A DNA stretch of 64,000 nucleotides from NCBI GenBank assembly GCA_965203195.1, contig OZ241860.1:992001-1056000 (forward strand), in the 5' to 3' direction. Of this stretch, positions 42,813-52,110 are shown one piece after another (within the stretch, counting starts at the first letter, position 1; the number at the start of each line of letters is the position of its first letter). The stretch comes from Bin87 sp965203195 (GTDB taxonomy: Bacteria > Chloroflexota > Dehalococcoidia > Lucifugimonadales > UBA3495). Below the pieces are notes generated by a model. The model saw only the letters and a program-made list of their open reading frames with translations, made no database searches and was not told where the DNA came from. The position numbers and the translations under genes are program-made.

Positions 42813-43571
42813 CTAGCGCGCCGTAAAGCCGCCATCCACTACCAGTTCGGCGCCCGTGATGTAGGATGCGTCATCGCTGGCCAGGAACAGCACGGCGTTG
42901 GCCACTTCCTCCTGCCGGCCTTCCCGGGCCAGGGGAACCTGTTCCTCAATCATCGCCCGCCGCCCGGAGCGCACTTCCTCGGTGGCAATGTTGCCCATCA
43001 TCGGCGGCATATACCCCGGATGAACGGAGTTCACGCGGATGTTCTCCGTGCCATAGCGGACGGCCATCGCTTTGGTGAAAATCCGCACCGCCCCTTTGGA
43101 TGCGTTGTAGGCGGGATGGCCGCTCAACATCCCCACCAGGCCGGCAATGGACGAAATGTTGACAATAGAACCGCCCCCGTTCCGCCGCATCTGCTCAATG
43201 GCGTGTTTCGTCCCCAGAAAAACGCCCGTAGCGTTAATGTCCATAATCCGGGCCCAGGCGTCCAGGCTGTCGTCATCGGGGACGGCGCGGCTGCTGATGC
43301 CGGCGTTGTTCACCAGAATGTCCAGCCGCCCGAAACGGGAAACAGTTTCGCCGATGACATTGGCCCAGGCGTCCTCGCTGGTCACATCCGTATGAACATA
43401 CCGGCTGGCGCCGCCGGCCTCGTTGATTTCCGCTTCCACCCGGCGTCCGTCATCGTCGCGAATGTCGGCAATGACCACTTTCGCCCCCTCGCGGGCAAAC
43501 AGGCGGGCTTCCACGGCGCCCATCCCGTGAGCGCCGCCGCTGACGATAGCAACCTTGTCCTGCAATCGCAT
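42813..43571 (-). CDS. Short-chain dehydrogenase/reductase
   Basis: A 252-residue classical SDR: the NAD-binding SGGAHGMGAVEARLFAREGAKVVIADI (Asp after the second strand favours NAD over NADP), NNAGIS, catalytic Ser in NISSIAG and YNASK (Tyr/Lys). The ending ASDDASYITGAELVVDGGFTA is standard. Closest in style to cyclopentanol or 3-alpha/20-beta-hydroxysteroid dehydrogenases; the true substrate is unknown. GGGGAG lies 11 bases before the ATG. Confidence 0.9.
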   Translation of the reverse strand: MRLQDKVAIVSGGAHGMGAVEARLFAREGAKVVIADIRDDDGRRVEAEINEAGGASRYVHTDVTSEDAWANVIGETVSRFGRLDILVNNAGISSRAVPDDDSLDAWARIMDINATGVFLGTKHAIEQMRRNGGGSIVNISSIAGLVGMLSGHPAYNASKGAVRIFTKAMAVRYGTENIRVNSVHPGYMPPMMGNIATEEVRSGRRAMIEEQVPLAREGRQEEVANAVLFLASDDASYITGAELVVDGGFTAR

Positions 43572-43778
43572 AGTAGTTCAGTCTCCCCGGGCGGGGCCGG
43601 CGCGCCGGCCGGCGGGCATCGGCGGCAAGTTGCGGACAGCATAACCGCAGAACCGGGCGCAAGCAACCTTTGGGCGCTAGCGCCGCCGGCGTTCCGGCCC
43701 GGAGCCGGGCGGCGGCGCGGCCTCTGTGGCAAGGTCTCTGCGTCAAGGTCTTTGCGGCAAAGGCTCTGCGGCCCGGAC

Positions 43779-44561
43779 TTATTCTTTCCAGAAGCGTTCC
43801 TCGGTCCACCGCCAGCCGGCGGCGGTTACGATTTCCCGGCTGGACTCGATCATCCCCGGATGCCCGCAGGCATAAACCAGGGTTTCCGATTGCTCCAGCC
43901 CGAACCGGGCCAGCTGGGCCGCCACAATGTTGTTGAGGCGCCCGGTTTCGCCAGCCCACCCGGCGTTGCGCGCCTCGGCGGGGCGGCTGACCGCGGGAAC
44001 GAAAGTCACCGCTTCCGGGTGCGCCGACGCCAGCTGCGACAGCTCCACGTCGTACACAAACTCATCGTGGTAAGACGCCCCCTCAATGACATAGAAATGG
44101 TGGCCCTGCCGACCGTAGTGCAGATGGTCGCGGACGATGCTGACGAAGGGCGCCACGCCGGTGACCGTGCCCAGCATCAGGTGCTGCGTAACCGACGGAT
44201 CCATCAGAAAGATGCCCTTGGGACGGGGGCGAATGGACATTGTGTCGCCAATGTCAATTCCCCACATCAGCGGCGTCAGCGCACCCTCCGGCACCAGCTC
44301 CACGAAAATTTCCAGCAGGGGCTCGTGAGGCGCCGAAACGATGGAGTAGGCGCGTTCAATGCCGTCCAGCCCCAGGGTGCAATACTGGCCGGGCTTGAAC
44401 TTGAAATCAAAGCCCTGGGGTTCCATCTTGATGACCATCAGGTCATCGGTGTAGTCAATCCGTTCCACCAGGCGGGCCCGGGGCAAATTGACCGTGCGGT
44501 CGGGACGGACGGCAGTGGCAGCCGGGACAACGGCCGGTTCAGCGGACAGGGTAGTGGTCAT
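43779..44561 (-). CDS. Ferredoxin-NADP reductase-like flavoprotein
   Basis: A 260-residue protein with an N-terminal FAD barrel (FKPGQYCTLGL, ERAYSIVSAP, the RxYS FAD motif) and a C-terminal NAD(P) domain (LMLGTVTGVAPFVSIVRDHL, ETLVYACGHPGMIESSREIV). It ends in an aromatic residue near the C-terminus (RFWKE), as in Fpr-type reductases. It is the last gene after the NuoE-NuoF-FdhA/NuoG-like genes on the same strand (75-base gap), so it may exchange electrons between that complex, ferredoxin and NADP. Confidence 0.85.
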   Translation of the reverse strand: MTTTLSAEPAVVPAATAVRPDRTVNLPRARLVERIDYTDDLMVIKMEPQGFDFKFKPGQYCTLGLDGIERAYSIVSAPHEPLLEIFVELVPEGALTPLMWGIDIGDTMSIRPRPKGIFLMDPSVTQHLMLGTVTGVAPFVSIVRDHLHYGRQGHHFYVIEGASYHDEFVYDVELSQLASAHPEAVTFVPAVSRPAEARNAGWAGETGRLNNIVAAQLARFGLEQSETLVYACGHPGMIESSREIVTAAGWRWTEERFWKE

Positions 44562-44636
44562 TTCAACTCCGTGAGCAACGGTTATATTTGGATGTAGGAG
44601 CGTGGACGGGCCGGCAGTGCTACAGCGTGTCGCCCG

Positions 44637-47480
44637 TCACCGGGGCAGAGCTTCCACGCGGCAGGCTTCTATTTGCAGACCGGGAACGCGGGCCATGGGG
44701 TTGAAGTCCTCCGACATCTGCAACTCCACCGCCAGCTGCCCGAACAGGGTAGTGACGCCCACCACCCCCGGCGGGATGGCGTCGTCCAGAGCCGCAACGC
44801 CCGTGATGCGACTGCGGGCAGTAACCACGGCCACCGGCGCGCCCTCCGCAATCTGCCAGCCGGCCGCATCGTCCGGGTGCAGGCGAACCTCTTCGTCGCG
44901 GACAATGCGGTTCAGGGCGCCGGGCTCAATGGTCATTTCCCGTTCCCGCTGCAACAGAACCCGTCCGGGCGCCAGCAGGGCCGGGAAATCGGGGGCGGCG
45001 GGCCGGGCGGCAATGCGGAACCGGGGCGCCCCCGGCACCGCCTTCCCGTTGGGGAACCCGTCGGCGTACAGGCGGGGCTGGGACGGGCTGTCCGGCCCGG
45101 GGCAGGGCCACTGAATGCCCCGTTCCTCGCGCGTCGTGTACAGCAGTTGGGTAGGACGGGGTGCTTCCACGCCCGTCTGCATCACCAGGGCGGTCTCCCG
45201 CGCCAGGCGGTCGTAGCTGACCCCGCCGTAGTGGGGGTTGACGCCGGCGATTTCGTCCATTACGGCGGCGGGGTTATCGTAGGCAATGCCGGCAATGTCC
45301 AGCCGCTGCGCCACCTGCGCCAGCAGCCAGCCTTCCGGCCTGGCTTCGTTGTTGCGCACCGATACGGCCGGCCGGATGCGCTGGATGCGGCGTTCCAGGT
45401 TGGTGAATGTGCCGTCTTTCTCGGCGAAAGTGGCGCGCGGCAGTACCACATCGGCGATCTGGGCAACGGGCGTGAGGAAAGTGTCCATCACCGCCAGAAA
45501 GTCCAGCCGTTCCAGGGCGGCAAGGCCGTCGCCGCCGGCTTCCTCGTTCAGAATGCCGTTGCTGAAGTTCGGGCTGTCGCCGATGACCAGCATCGTTTTG
45601 ATGTCAGTGCCGGCGGCGGCCAGCATTTCCGCCAGGCCCCGGCTGCGCTGCGCCGGCAGGGGCCGCCCCCAGGCGGTTTCAATGCGGGCGCGCTGCTCGT
45701 CGTCCACCGGCGGATGGCCGCCGGGCAGCCGGTGGGGTACGCAGCCCATATCGGCGGCGCCCTGCGCGTTGGCCCCCGGCAGCATCGGAAATATGCCGCC
45801 GCCGGCGTTGCCCACATTGCGGGTCAGCAATGCCAGGTCGCCCAGGGCCGCCACGCAGTCGTGGTGGATGGCCTCGGGAATGTTGTCCATTCCGTACACA
45901 ATAGCGCCGCTGTCCGCTCCGGCGAACAGCCGGGCGGCGCGGGCAATGTCCTCCGCCGGCACGCCCGTTGCCGCTGCCAGGTCATCGTCAATCCGCTCCA
46001 GCTCGTAGGCCAGGGTATCGTAGCCTTCGGTGTGCTCGTCCAGCCAGGCGGCATCGGTCAACCCTTCGTCCAGAATGGTTTTGAGAATGGCGCCCAGAAG
46101 CACCAGTTCCGCGCCGGGGACGGGGCGCAGCCACAGCGTGGCGTAGCGGGTCAGTTCCACTTCGCGGGTATCAATCACAATCAGCGGCGCTCCGGCCCGG
46201 GCCGCCTGCTTGACGGGCACGCCCGCCACATTATGGCTTTCCGTGAGGTTGGTGTTGAACGCCAGAATGCAGCCGGCTTTTTCCAGATCCCAAAAGGAAT
46301 TGGTGGCCGCGGGATAGCCCAGCACATTTTCCAGTTCCACCGCGATGGCGGGCTGCGTGTTGCCGGAGTGGTCCAGGTTGTTGGTATTCATCCCGTGCCG
46401 CGCGAACTTCTGGGCCAGATACAGATCCTCGTTGGTGCTGTCGTGAGCCGCCAGCAGCCCGAACCCTTCGCCCGTGCTCTGGTGCGGACGCAGGCGCTCG
46501 GCAATGACCTCCAGGGCTTCATCCCAGTCCGCCGGTTCCAGCCGCCCGTTGCGCCGGATTAGGGGACGGCGCAGGCGCTGCCCACTGGTAACCCAGGAAA
46601 GGCCGAATTTGCCCTTGTAGCACGCTTGCCCGCGATTGGCCGGCGAATTGATTTCAGGAACGGCCCGAATGACCCTGCCCTGCTGGTTCAACTCCAGGTT
46701 GATCTGGCACCCCACCGGGCAGTGGCCGCAGATGGTGCGCTGTACGCTGGCCGGCTTTTCCCACTTGCCCTCCCGTTCCGTGAGCGCGCCCACCGGGCAC
46801 ACATCAATGCAGGCGCCGCAAAACTCGCAACCCGACTCCAGCAGCGAAGTGCCAAAGGAAGTCCCCACCAGCGCCTTGCCCGACCGTTCCGTGAAACAGA
46901 TGGCGCTGTCGCCCCGCACCTCCTCGCAGGCCCGCACGCAGCGCCCGCAGGTAATGCACAGGTTGTAGTCCCGGTCGTAGAAGGGATCGCTAACTTCCAG
47001 CGGAATGTCCCGGTAGGTATAGGACATCGGCGATTCCAGCTCCATGCCCAGATACCGCACGGTGTCCTTGAATTCGCAGCGCTCGTTTTTGGGGCAGGTA
47101 ACGCAGCGGTCGTTGACGGAAACATGACGCAGGCACACATCCGCCGGCCCGCAGATCTCCACCCGGTGGCAGGTCAGGCACCCGCTGGGATGCTCCGCGA
47201 TGAGCATCTGCATCACGGAACGCCGCAGCTCCTGAACATCGGCGGTTTCGCTCCATACGGTCATGCCGTCGGCCACGGGCAGGGTGCAGGCGGCGGGAAA
47301 GCCCCGCCCGCCGTCCACCGCCACCACGCACATCCGGCAGGCCGCGTAGGGTTTCATCCCCGAGTGGTAGCACAAATAGGGTACATAGACGCCCGCGTCT
47401 ATGGCGGCTTCCAGCACCATTTTGCCGGGCCGGGTCTTGATTTCAACCCCGTCAATGGAGATGGTAATGTCGTCAGGCAT
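44637..47480 (-). CDS. FdhA/NuoG-like molybdopterin oxidoreductase subunit without the catalytic Cys-His
   Basis: A 947-residue protein. Order of domains: [2Fe-2S] ferredoxin domain (YVPYLCYHSGMKPYAACRMC), the His/Cys cluster region (HPSGCLTCHRVEICGP), an extra CVTCPKNERC, a double [4Fe-4S] ferredoxin (CITCGRCVRAC, CEFCGACIDVC), then CGHCPVGC with ACYKGKFG and the molybdopterin domain. In formate dehydrogenases the motif after NNID ends in Cys/Sec-His; here it reads NNLDHSGNTQPA, so both are missing. It therefore looks like a NuoG-type electron conduit or a different enzyme, not a normal formate dehydrogenase. CGGAG fixes the ATG at 47480. Confidence 0.8.
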   Translation of the reverse strand: MPDDITISIDGVEIKTRPGKMVLEAAIDAGVYVPYLCYHSGMKPYAACRMCVVAVDGGRGFPAACTLPVADGMTVWSETADVQELRRSVMQMLIAEHPSGCLTCHRVEICGPADVCLRHVSVNDRCVTCPKNERCEFKDTVRYLGMELESPMSYTYRDIPLEVSDPFYDRDYNLCITCGRCVRACEEVRGDSAICFTERSGKALVGTSFGTSLLESGCEFCGACIDVCPVGALTEREGKWEKPASVQRTICGHCPVGCQINLELNQQGRVIRAVPEINSPANRGQACYKGKFGLSWVTSGQRLRRPLIRRNGRLEPADWDEALEVIAERLRPHQSTGEGFGLLAAHDSTNEDLYLAQKFARHGMNTNNLDHSGNTQPAIAVELENVLGYPAATNSFWDLEKAGCILAFNTNLTESHNVAGVPVKQAARAGAPLIVIDTREVELTRYATLWLRPVPGAELVLLGAILKTILDEGLTDAAWLDEHTEGYDTLAYELERIDDDLAAATGVPAEDIARAARLFAGADSGAIVYGMDNIPEAIHHDCVAALGDLALLTRNVGNAGGGIFPMLPGANAQGAADMGCVPHRLPGGHPPVDDEQRARIETAWGRPLPAQRSRGLAEMLAAAGTDIKTMLVIGDSPNFSNGILNEEAGGDGLAALERLDFLAVMDTFLTPVAQIADVVLPRATFAEKDGTFTNLERRIQRIRPAVSVRNNEARPEGWLLAQVAQRLDIAGIAYDNPAAVMDEIAGVNPHYGGVSYDRLARETALVMQTGVEAPRPTQLLYTTREERGIQWPCPGPDSPSQPRLYADGFPNGKAVPGAPRFRIAARPAAPDFPALLAPGRVLLQREREMTIEPGALNRIVRDEEVRLHPDDAAGWQIAEGAPVAVVTARSRITGVAALDDAIPPGVVGVTTLFGQLAVELQMSEDFNPMARVPGLQIEACRVEALPR

Positions 47481-47586
47481 AGCGACTCCGGAGGCGAATG
47501 CTGCCGGGACCAATGTTGCCGGAGCAAAGAGACGCGCCGGATTGGCGATGAGATGAGGCGATGAGCTGATTCGGACGGTTAAGGAC

Positions 47587-49344
47587 TCAGCGGCGGGTCA
47601 AACGGGGCGAAAAGACCTGCTCGGGGCAGTCGCCGGTGTGCCGCTTTTCACGGATGTGCGCCTCGAATTCGTCGCCGAAATAGCGCAGGGCGGAGGATAC
47701 CGGGTTGAACCCCAGCTGCCCGTGTCCGCAGAGCGAACCCGCCTGCATATTTTCCCCAATGTTCCGCATCAGGGCCAGATCCTCCTCGCTACCTTCCAGC
47801 CGGCTGATGCGTTCCAGCACTTCCAGCAGGTGGCTCATCCCCATGCGGCACGGAAAGCACTTGCCGCAGGACTCGTACTGGCAGAAGGCAATGAGGTTCC
47901 GGGTCAGGTCAACCACGCAGGTATCCTCATCGGCCACAATGATGCCGCCGGAACCCAGGATGGCCCCGGCCGCGCGAAACACATCAAAATCCAGCGCCAG
48001 ATCCAGGTTCTCGTCGCTGGTGGAAAGCACGCCGCCCAGCGGCCCCCCGGTTTGCAGCAGCTTCATCCGCTTGCCGTTGGGTACGCCGCCCGCCATATCA
48101 AAAAGCACCTGCCGCAGGGTCATGCCCAGGGGCACTTCCACCAGCCCGGTATAGGCAATGTTCCCGGACAGGCAGAGTATGGCGGTGCCGCTGCTCCCGT
48201 TGATGCCCCGGTCCCGGTCCGGCGGTGTGCCAATCCCCGCGAACCATTCCCCGCCGCGCGCCACAATTTCCGGCACATAAGCCAGCGTTTTGACATTGTT
48301 GATGTTGGACGGTTTGCCGAACACCCCCACCTGCGCCGGGAACGGCGGGCGGTAGCGCGGCATTGAACGCTTGCCCTCAATCGCCTCCATCAGCGCCGTC
48401 TCCTCCCCGGAGACATAGGAATCGCCGGTGAGGGCCACTTCCACATCAAAGGCAAACCCGCTGCCCAGGATATTCTCGCCCAGCAGCCCCAGCTCGTAAG
48501 CCTGGGCAATGGCGGCGCGGGTGCGGTCAATGGGCTGGTTGTGCCCATGCCGGATAAAAATGTACCCCCGGTTGGCGTTGCAGGCGTAACCCGCTATGGT
48601 AATGCCCTCAACTACCGTGGCCGGGTCGCTTTCCAGGATGCCCCGGTCGTTGAACGCGCCGGGGTCGCCCTCCTCGCAGTTGCAGAGGATGTACTTGTTC
48701 GGGTCGGGGTTGCCGGCCAGAAACCCCCACTTGACGCCCGCGGGAAAGGCGGCGCCCCCGCGCCCCCGCAAGCCGGAAGCCCGCACTTCGCCCAGAGTCG
48801 CCTCCGGCGTCATCTCGGTAAGCGCCTTGTTCAGCGCCGCGTAGCCCCCGTTGGCGATGTACTGGTAAAGGTCGGTGGGATCAATGTGGCCCGCGTTCCG
48901 CAGGGCAATGCGCTGCTCCCTGGCCCGCATCGGGTGGTCATCCAGATGGGGAATGCCCGCCGGCGCCGCCGCGCGGTCCCCCAGGTAGCCGATGGCGTGT
49001 TCCGGCAGCGGAACCCCGCCGCCAATATGCCGCGCCACTACCCGCTCCGCCACTTCCGGGGTAACATTCCGGTAAAACACCCGGGGGCCGCCGGGCGTCT
49101 GCACATCCAGCAGCGGCTCGGCGAAACACAGACCCAGCGTGCCCACCTCGGATACGCTGGCCGCCACATTCTGCCGCCGCAGGGCGTCCTTGACGGCGGC
49201 CACCACCTCAAAACCGCCGGCCGCCTCGCCGGCCAGCCCGGTGCCGATGCGTACCCACGGGCGGTCGCCGGCGGTAAGCTCCTGCCAGCGCCGCTCGGCT
49301 TCGGCGCGGATTTCGGGGTAGCTGGCGGCTTGCTGCGTAGTCAC
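47587..49344 (-). CDS. NuoF-like NADH-binding flavoprotein subunit
   Basis: A 585-residue protein. The NuoF core has GLRGRGGAAFPAGVKWGF, the FMN/NAD region (CNCEEGDPGAFNDR, GAILGSGGIIV) and the [4Fe-4S] ligands ESCGKCFPCRMG with a later Cys in AGSLCGHG. The first 170 residues resemble the thioredoxin-like [2Fe-2S] domain of HndC/FdhB-type subunits, but only one Cys (GTLGLCFAEP) remains, so that cluster is lost. Start GTG at 49344. It oxidises or reduces NAD(H) for the FdhA/NuoG-like partner downstream. Confidence 0.88.
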   Translation of the reverse strand: MTTQQAASYPEIRAEAERRWQELTAGDRPWVRIGTGLAGEAAGGFEVVAAVKDALRRQNVAASVSEVGTLGLCFAEPLLDVQTPGGPRVFYRNVTPEVAERVVARHIGGGVPLPEHAIGYLGDRAAAPAGIPHLDDHPMRAREQRIALRNAGHIDPTDLYQYIANGGYAALNKALTEMTPEATLGEVRASGLRGRGGAAFPAGVKWGFLAGNPDPNKYILCNCEEGDPGAFNDRGILESDPATVVEGITIAGYACNANRGYIFIRHGHNQPIDRTRAAIAQAYELGLLGENILGSGFAFDVEVALTGDSYVSGEETALMEAIEGKRSMPRYRPPFPAQVGVFGKPSNINNVKTLAYVPEIVARGGEWFAGIGTPPDRDRGINGSSGTAILCLSGNIAYTGLVEVPLGMTLRQVLFDMAGGVPNGKRMKLLQTGGPLGGVLSTSDENLDLALDFDVFRAAGAILGSGGIIVADEDTCVVDLTRNLIAFCQYESCGKCFPCRMGMSHLLEVLERISRLEGSEEDLALMRNIGENMQAGSLCGHGQLGFNPVSSALRYFGDEFEAHIREKRHTGDCPEQVFSPRLTRR

Positions 49345-49445
49345 AGGGCAACGGCCTTATTAAGGATGAAGGTGGGGCGGGCGGCAGAGGAGCAGTGGAG
49401 TGTGCGGCGTATGGGAGTATGTGGATGGGGGAGTATGCTGCGGGT

Positions 49446-49943
49446 TCAGTGGACAGGCGCGGCGGCGTCCAGGGCGGCGGCAATGCGGGCCCGGGCGGCG
49501 TCGGGCGTAATGCGCCCGGCAAGATGATGGTCAACCGCCATCACCGGGGCGTGAGCGCAGGCGCCCAGGCAGGTATTGTAGCGCAGGGTAGCCTTGCCGT
49601 CGGGCGTGTCCCCTTCATCGGACAGCCCCAAAGCGCTCTGGGCGGCGGCAATGACGGCGGTAGCCCCCATTATGTGGCAGGACGGCCCCCAGCAGACTTC
49701 AATGCGGTGCGCCGCCGGCGGCTCAAACCGGAAATTGGGGTAAAAGGTAGCCACCGCCCACACGTCGTTGACGGTGGCGTCCATCCGCGCTGCCACCGCG
49801 GCCACGGCTTCCCGCGGGATGTAGCCCACGGCGTCCTCCACAGCCAGCAGCGAGGAAAGGACGGTCACGGTGGCCTGGGGCTGGTTGTTGACGGCGTCGC
49901 TGATGCGGGCGAGGGTGGCGTCGTCCATTTGGCGCAAGTCCAT
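49446..49943 (-). CDS. NuoE-like [2Fe-2S] subunit
   Basis: A 165-residue protein. The helical start (LLAVEDAVGYIPREAVAAVAARMDATVNDVWAVATFYPNF) is followed by the thioredoxin-like domain with cluster ligands CWGPSC and CLGAC. This set is standard for NuoE/HndA. A GTG at 49976 would add 11 residues; neither start has a strong SD. It opens the NuoE-NuoF-FdhA/NuoG-like-FNR series. Confidence 0.88.
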   Translation of the reverse strand: MDLRQMDDATLARISDAVNNQPQATVTVLSSLLAVEDAVGYIPREAVAAVAARMDATVNDVWAVATFYPNFRFEPPAAHRIEVCWGPSCHIMGATAVIAAAQSALGLSDEGDTPDGKATLRYNTCLGACAHAPVMAVDHHLAGRITPDAARARIAAALDAAAPVH

Positions 49944-50103
49944 TGGCGATGACTCTGAAAGCGATAACGATGACACGAAAGGCGGCGCCGGTGATGCGAT
50001 GATGCATTGACGAGGCTGCCGGCGGCAATTCTAGCACAAGGAACGCCAACGGGCAACGCCGGGGAATGGCGGGCTGCGTTTCGTTTGGCCGCGTTTCCAA
50101 CCG

Positions 50104-50168
50104 GGTGGTTTGACATTTACCCGTCATTCCGGCTTACGCCGGAGCGACGCGCTTATGGCTAAACCACC
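50104..50168. repeat. 65-bp palindromic mini-element
   Basis: Perfect 8-bp terminal inverted repeats GGTGGTTT/AAACCACC enclose a hairpin CGTCATTCCGGC-TTAC-GCCGGAGCGACG. The CGTCAT start is shared with the palindrome at 7351. It lies between the amidase stop and the nuoE-like start and could act as a terminator as well. Confidence 0.65.
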
Positions 50169-50190
50169 TAATAAAGAAACTCTGCCGGCG

Positions 50191-51609
50191 TCAGGATACC
50201 GGCGGCCGATGCTGCGCCCAGGGCCGCGCCCCCTCAAAGGCTGCCATCGCCCGCAGCGTCCGCCCCTCGCCCCCCGCCGGCCCCACAATGTGCAACCCCA
50301 CCGGCAGCCCCGCTGCCGAAAAGCCGCACGGCACGCTGGCCGCCGTCTGCCCGCTCATATTGATGGGAAAAGTGAACGGCAAATAGCCCCACCACGGGTC
50401 AACCGCCCGCCCGGCAATGCTGGCCGGATGCTCGCCAACCGGAAATGCCGTCACGGCCATGGCCGGCGTCAGCAGCAGGTCGTAATCATTAAAGAAGTCC
50501 GCGAACCGCCGCTTGTGCCGGTCAACATACGCCAGCGCGCGGGACAAATCCGCCGCCGTGTACTGCGCCGCCGCCTCAAAAGTGTTCCGCACATAGTGAG
50601 TCAGTTCGTCCCGGCGCTGGGGGTAAAATCCCTCGTATGCGGTATAGGACGCCGTGCCGAACACCGTAGCAAAGGCCGGAAACGGATCGCCTTCAATCTC
50701 GGGCGCGGCTTCCTCCACAATGGCCCCCATTTCCTGGAAAACCTGCGCCGCCGCCCGCGCCGTCTGCGCCACTTCCGGGTCAACGGCGGCATAGCCCAGA
50801 TCCTCGCTCCAGGCAATGCGCCACCCGGCCACGCCGCCCGCCAGCCCGGCCGCATAATCGGGCGGCGCCGCGGCGATGGTATTGGGGTCTCGGGCGTCCG
50901 GCCCGGCCAGAACCTGCAACAGCAGGGCCGTATCCGCCACAGTGCGCGCCATGGGGCCGGACTGGGAAAAGTGGTTGACCGCCGGCCCGCCGTAGCCCCC
51001 ATACCGGGGCACGCGCCCCTGCGTCGGCTTGATGCCCGTAACCCCGCAAAAACTGGCGGGTATGCGGATGCTGCCCCCGCCGTCGCTGCCCGTAGCCAGC
51101 GCGCACAGCCCGGCGGCCAGCGCCGCCGCCGCGCCCCCGCTGCTGCCCCCGGCCGTGTACCCCGCGTTCCAGGGATTGCGGCAGGGTTCGCTCACCAGAT
51201 TTTCGGTGGTGCCCGACTGCCCGAACTCCGGCGTATTAGTCTTGCCCAGGATGACTGCCCCGGCGGCGTGCACGCGTTCCACCACAATCGAATCCGTATC
51301 CGGCGTCCGGTCGCGGAACAGGGCGGAACCCATCGTCGTCACGACGCCCCTGGTCAGCTCCAAATCCTTGATGGACACCGGGATGCCATGCAGCGGCCCC
51401 AGGTCTTCGCCCTGCCGCACAGCGTCATCGGCGGCACGCGCCGCCGCCAGGGCCTGGTCGGGGCAAAGCGCCAGGTAAGCGTTCAGCTGCGGATTCAGCG
51501 CCTCAATGCGCCGGTAAAACAGCTCGGTAAGCTCAACGGACGATACTTCCCCGCCGGCAATCATCCGGCGAAGCTCGGTAGCGGGCGCGAAGGCAAGTTC
51601 GGAGTCCAT
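50191..51609 (-). CDS. Amidase signature family enzyme
   Basis: A 472-residue amidase. The Ser-cisSer-Lys triad is visible: Lys in GIPVSIKDLEL, the cis-Ser in GSDGGGSIRIPASFCG and the nucleophile Ser context in YTAGGSSGGAAAALAAG. The family layout is complete and has no signal peptide. The GatA role is unlikely because no gatB or gatC is near; a catabolic amide or nitrile-pathway role fits better. GGAG sets the ATG at 51609. An upstream promoter at 51729-51757 serves it. Confidence 0.9.
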   Translation of the reverse strand: MDSELAFAPATELRRMIAGGEVSSVELTELFYRRIEALNPQLNAYLALCPDQALAAARAADDAVRQGEDLGPLHGIPVSIKDLELTRGVVTTMGSALFRDRTPDTDSIVVERVHAAGAVILGKTNTPEFGQSGTTENLVSEPCRNPWNAGYTAGGSSGGAAAALAAGLCALATGSDGGGSIRIPASFCGVTGIKPTQGRVPRYGGYGGPAVNHFSQSGPMARTVADTALLLQVLAGPDARDPNTIAAAPPDYAAGLAGGVAGWRIAWSEDLGYAAVDPEVAQTARAAAQVFQEMGAIVEEAAPEIEGDPFPAFATVFGTASYTAYEGFYPQRRDELTHYVRNTFEAAAQYTAADLSRALAYVDRHKRRFADFFNDYDLLLTPAMAVTAFPVGEHPASIAGRAVDPWWGYLPFTFPINMSGQTAASVPCGFSAAGLPVGLHIVGPAGGEGRTLRAMAAFEGARPWAQHRPPVS

Positions 51610-51728
51610 CGGAATCGGCTCCTGCGACGGCGTGTCGGTTGGCAAACCCCGGCCGGCGGCGCAAGCGCATCACATCAGAGCGATGGCGAATGACGGGACG
51701 GGAAAGCGCCGCGCCGGCAATGACCGCT

Positions 51729-51757
51729 ATTATAATCCCTTCGCCCCGCCGCGTCAG
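51729..51757 (-). promoter_or_regulatory. Promoter CTGACG-17-TATAAT
   Basis: On the minus strand a -35 CTGACG, a 17-bp spacer and a perfect TATAAT, about 120 bases before the amidase start. This is the best -35/-10 pair in the window. Similar 34-bp blocks occur at 21571-21599 and 21862-21890. Confidence 0.65.
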
Positions 51758-52110
51758 CATATGCCAAAGGCCGTCGGCGCCACCCGTACCCGCGACCCGC
51801 CGCCGGCGGTTCCGTTCCGCCGGCGTAGTCGCAAAACCGCAATGCCGGACTGCTGTATATGAATGGCAGCTGTATATGAATGTCGGACTGCCGCCTGTGG
51901 CGGATGGCGGCATAGTGTATAGTACCGTCCGTTGCCCGGCTGTCCACGCCCTGCCGTCTCCGGCCCGCCCGTTCCCGGCCCCGCCCGTCCCCGGAACTAC
52001 GGGCAAACCGGCCAAATTGGCCACCCGGTAAATCGGACTGCCCGGCAGCGGCCCAACTCCGTCCCCCACACGCCGGCAAACCGGCCCGCCCCCGCGCAAG
52101 GCTTTCCCCT
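51758..52110. other. Divergent intergenic region
   Basis: No gene seen between the amidase promoter and the NAD-kinase-like gene. It holds a 17-base tandem (GCTGTATATGAATG at 51852 and 51869) and a TATAGT at about 51912-51917 that could be a -10 for the plus-strand gene. The rest is G+C-rich without clear signals. Confidence 0.5.
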
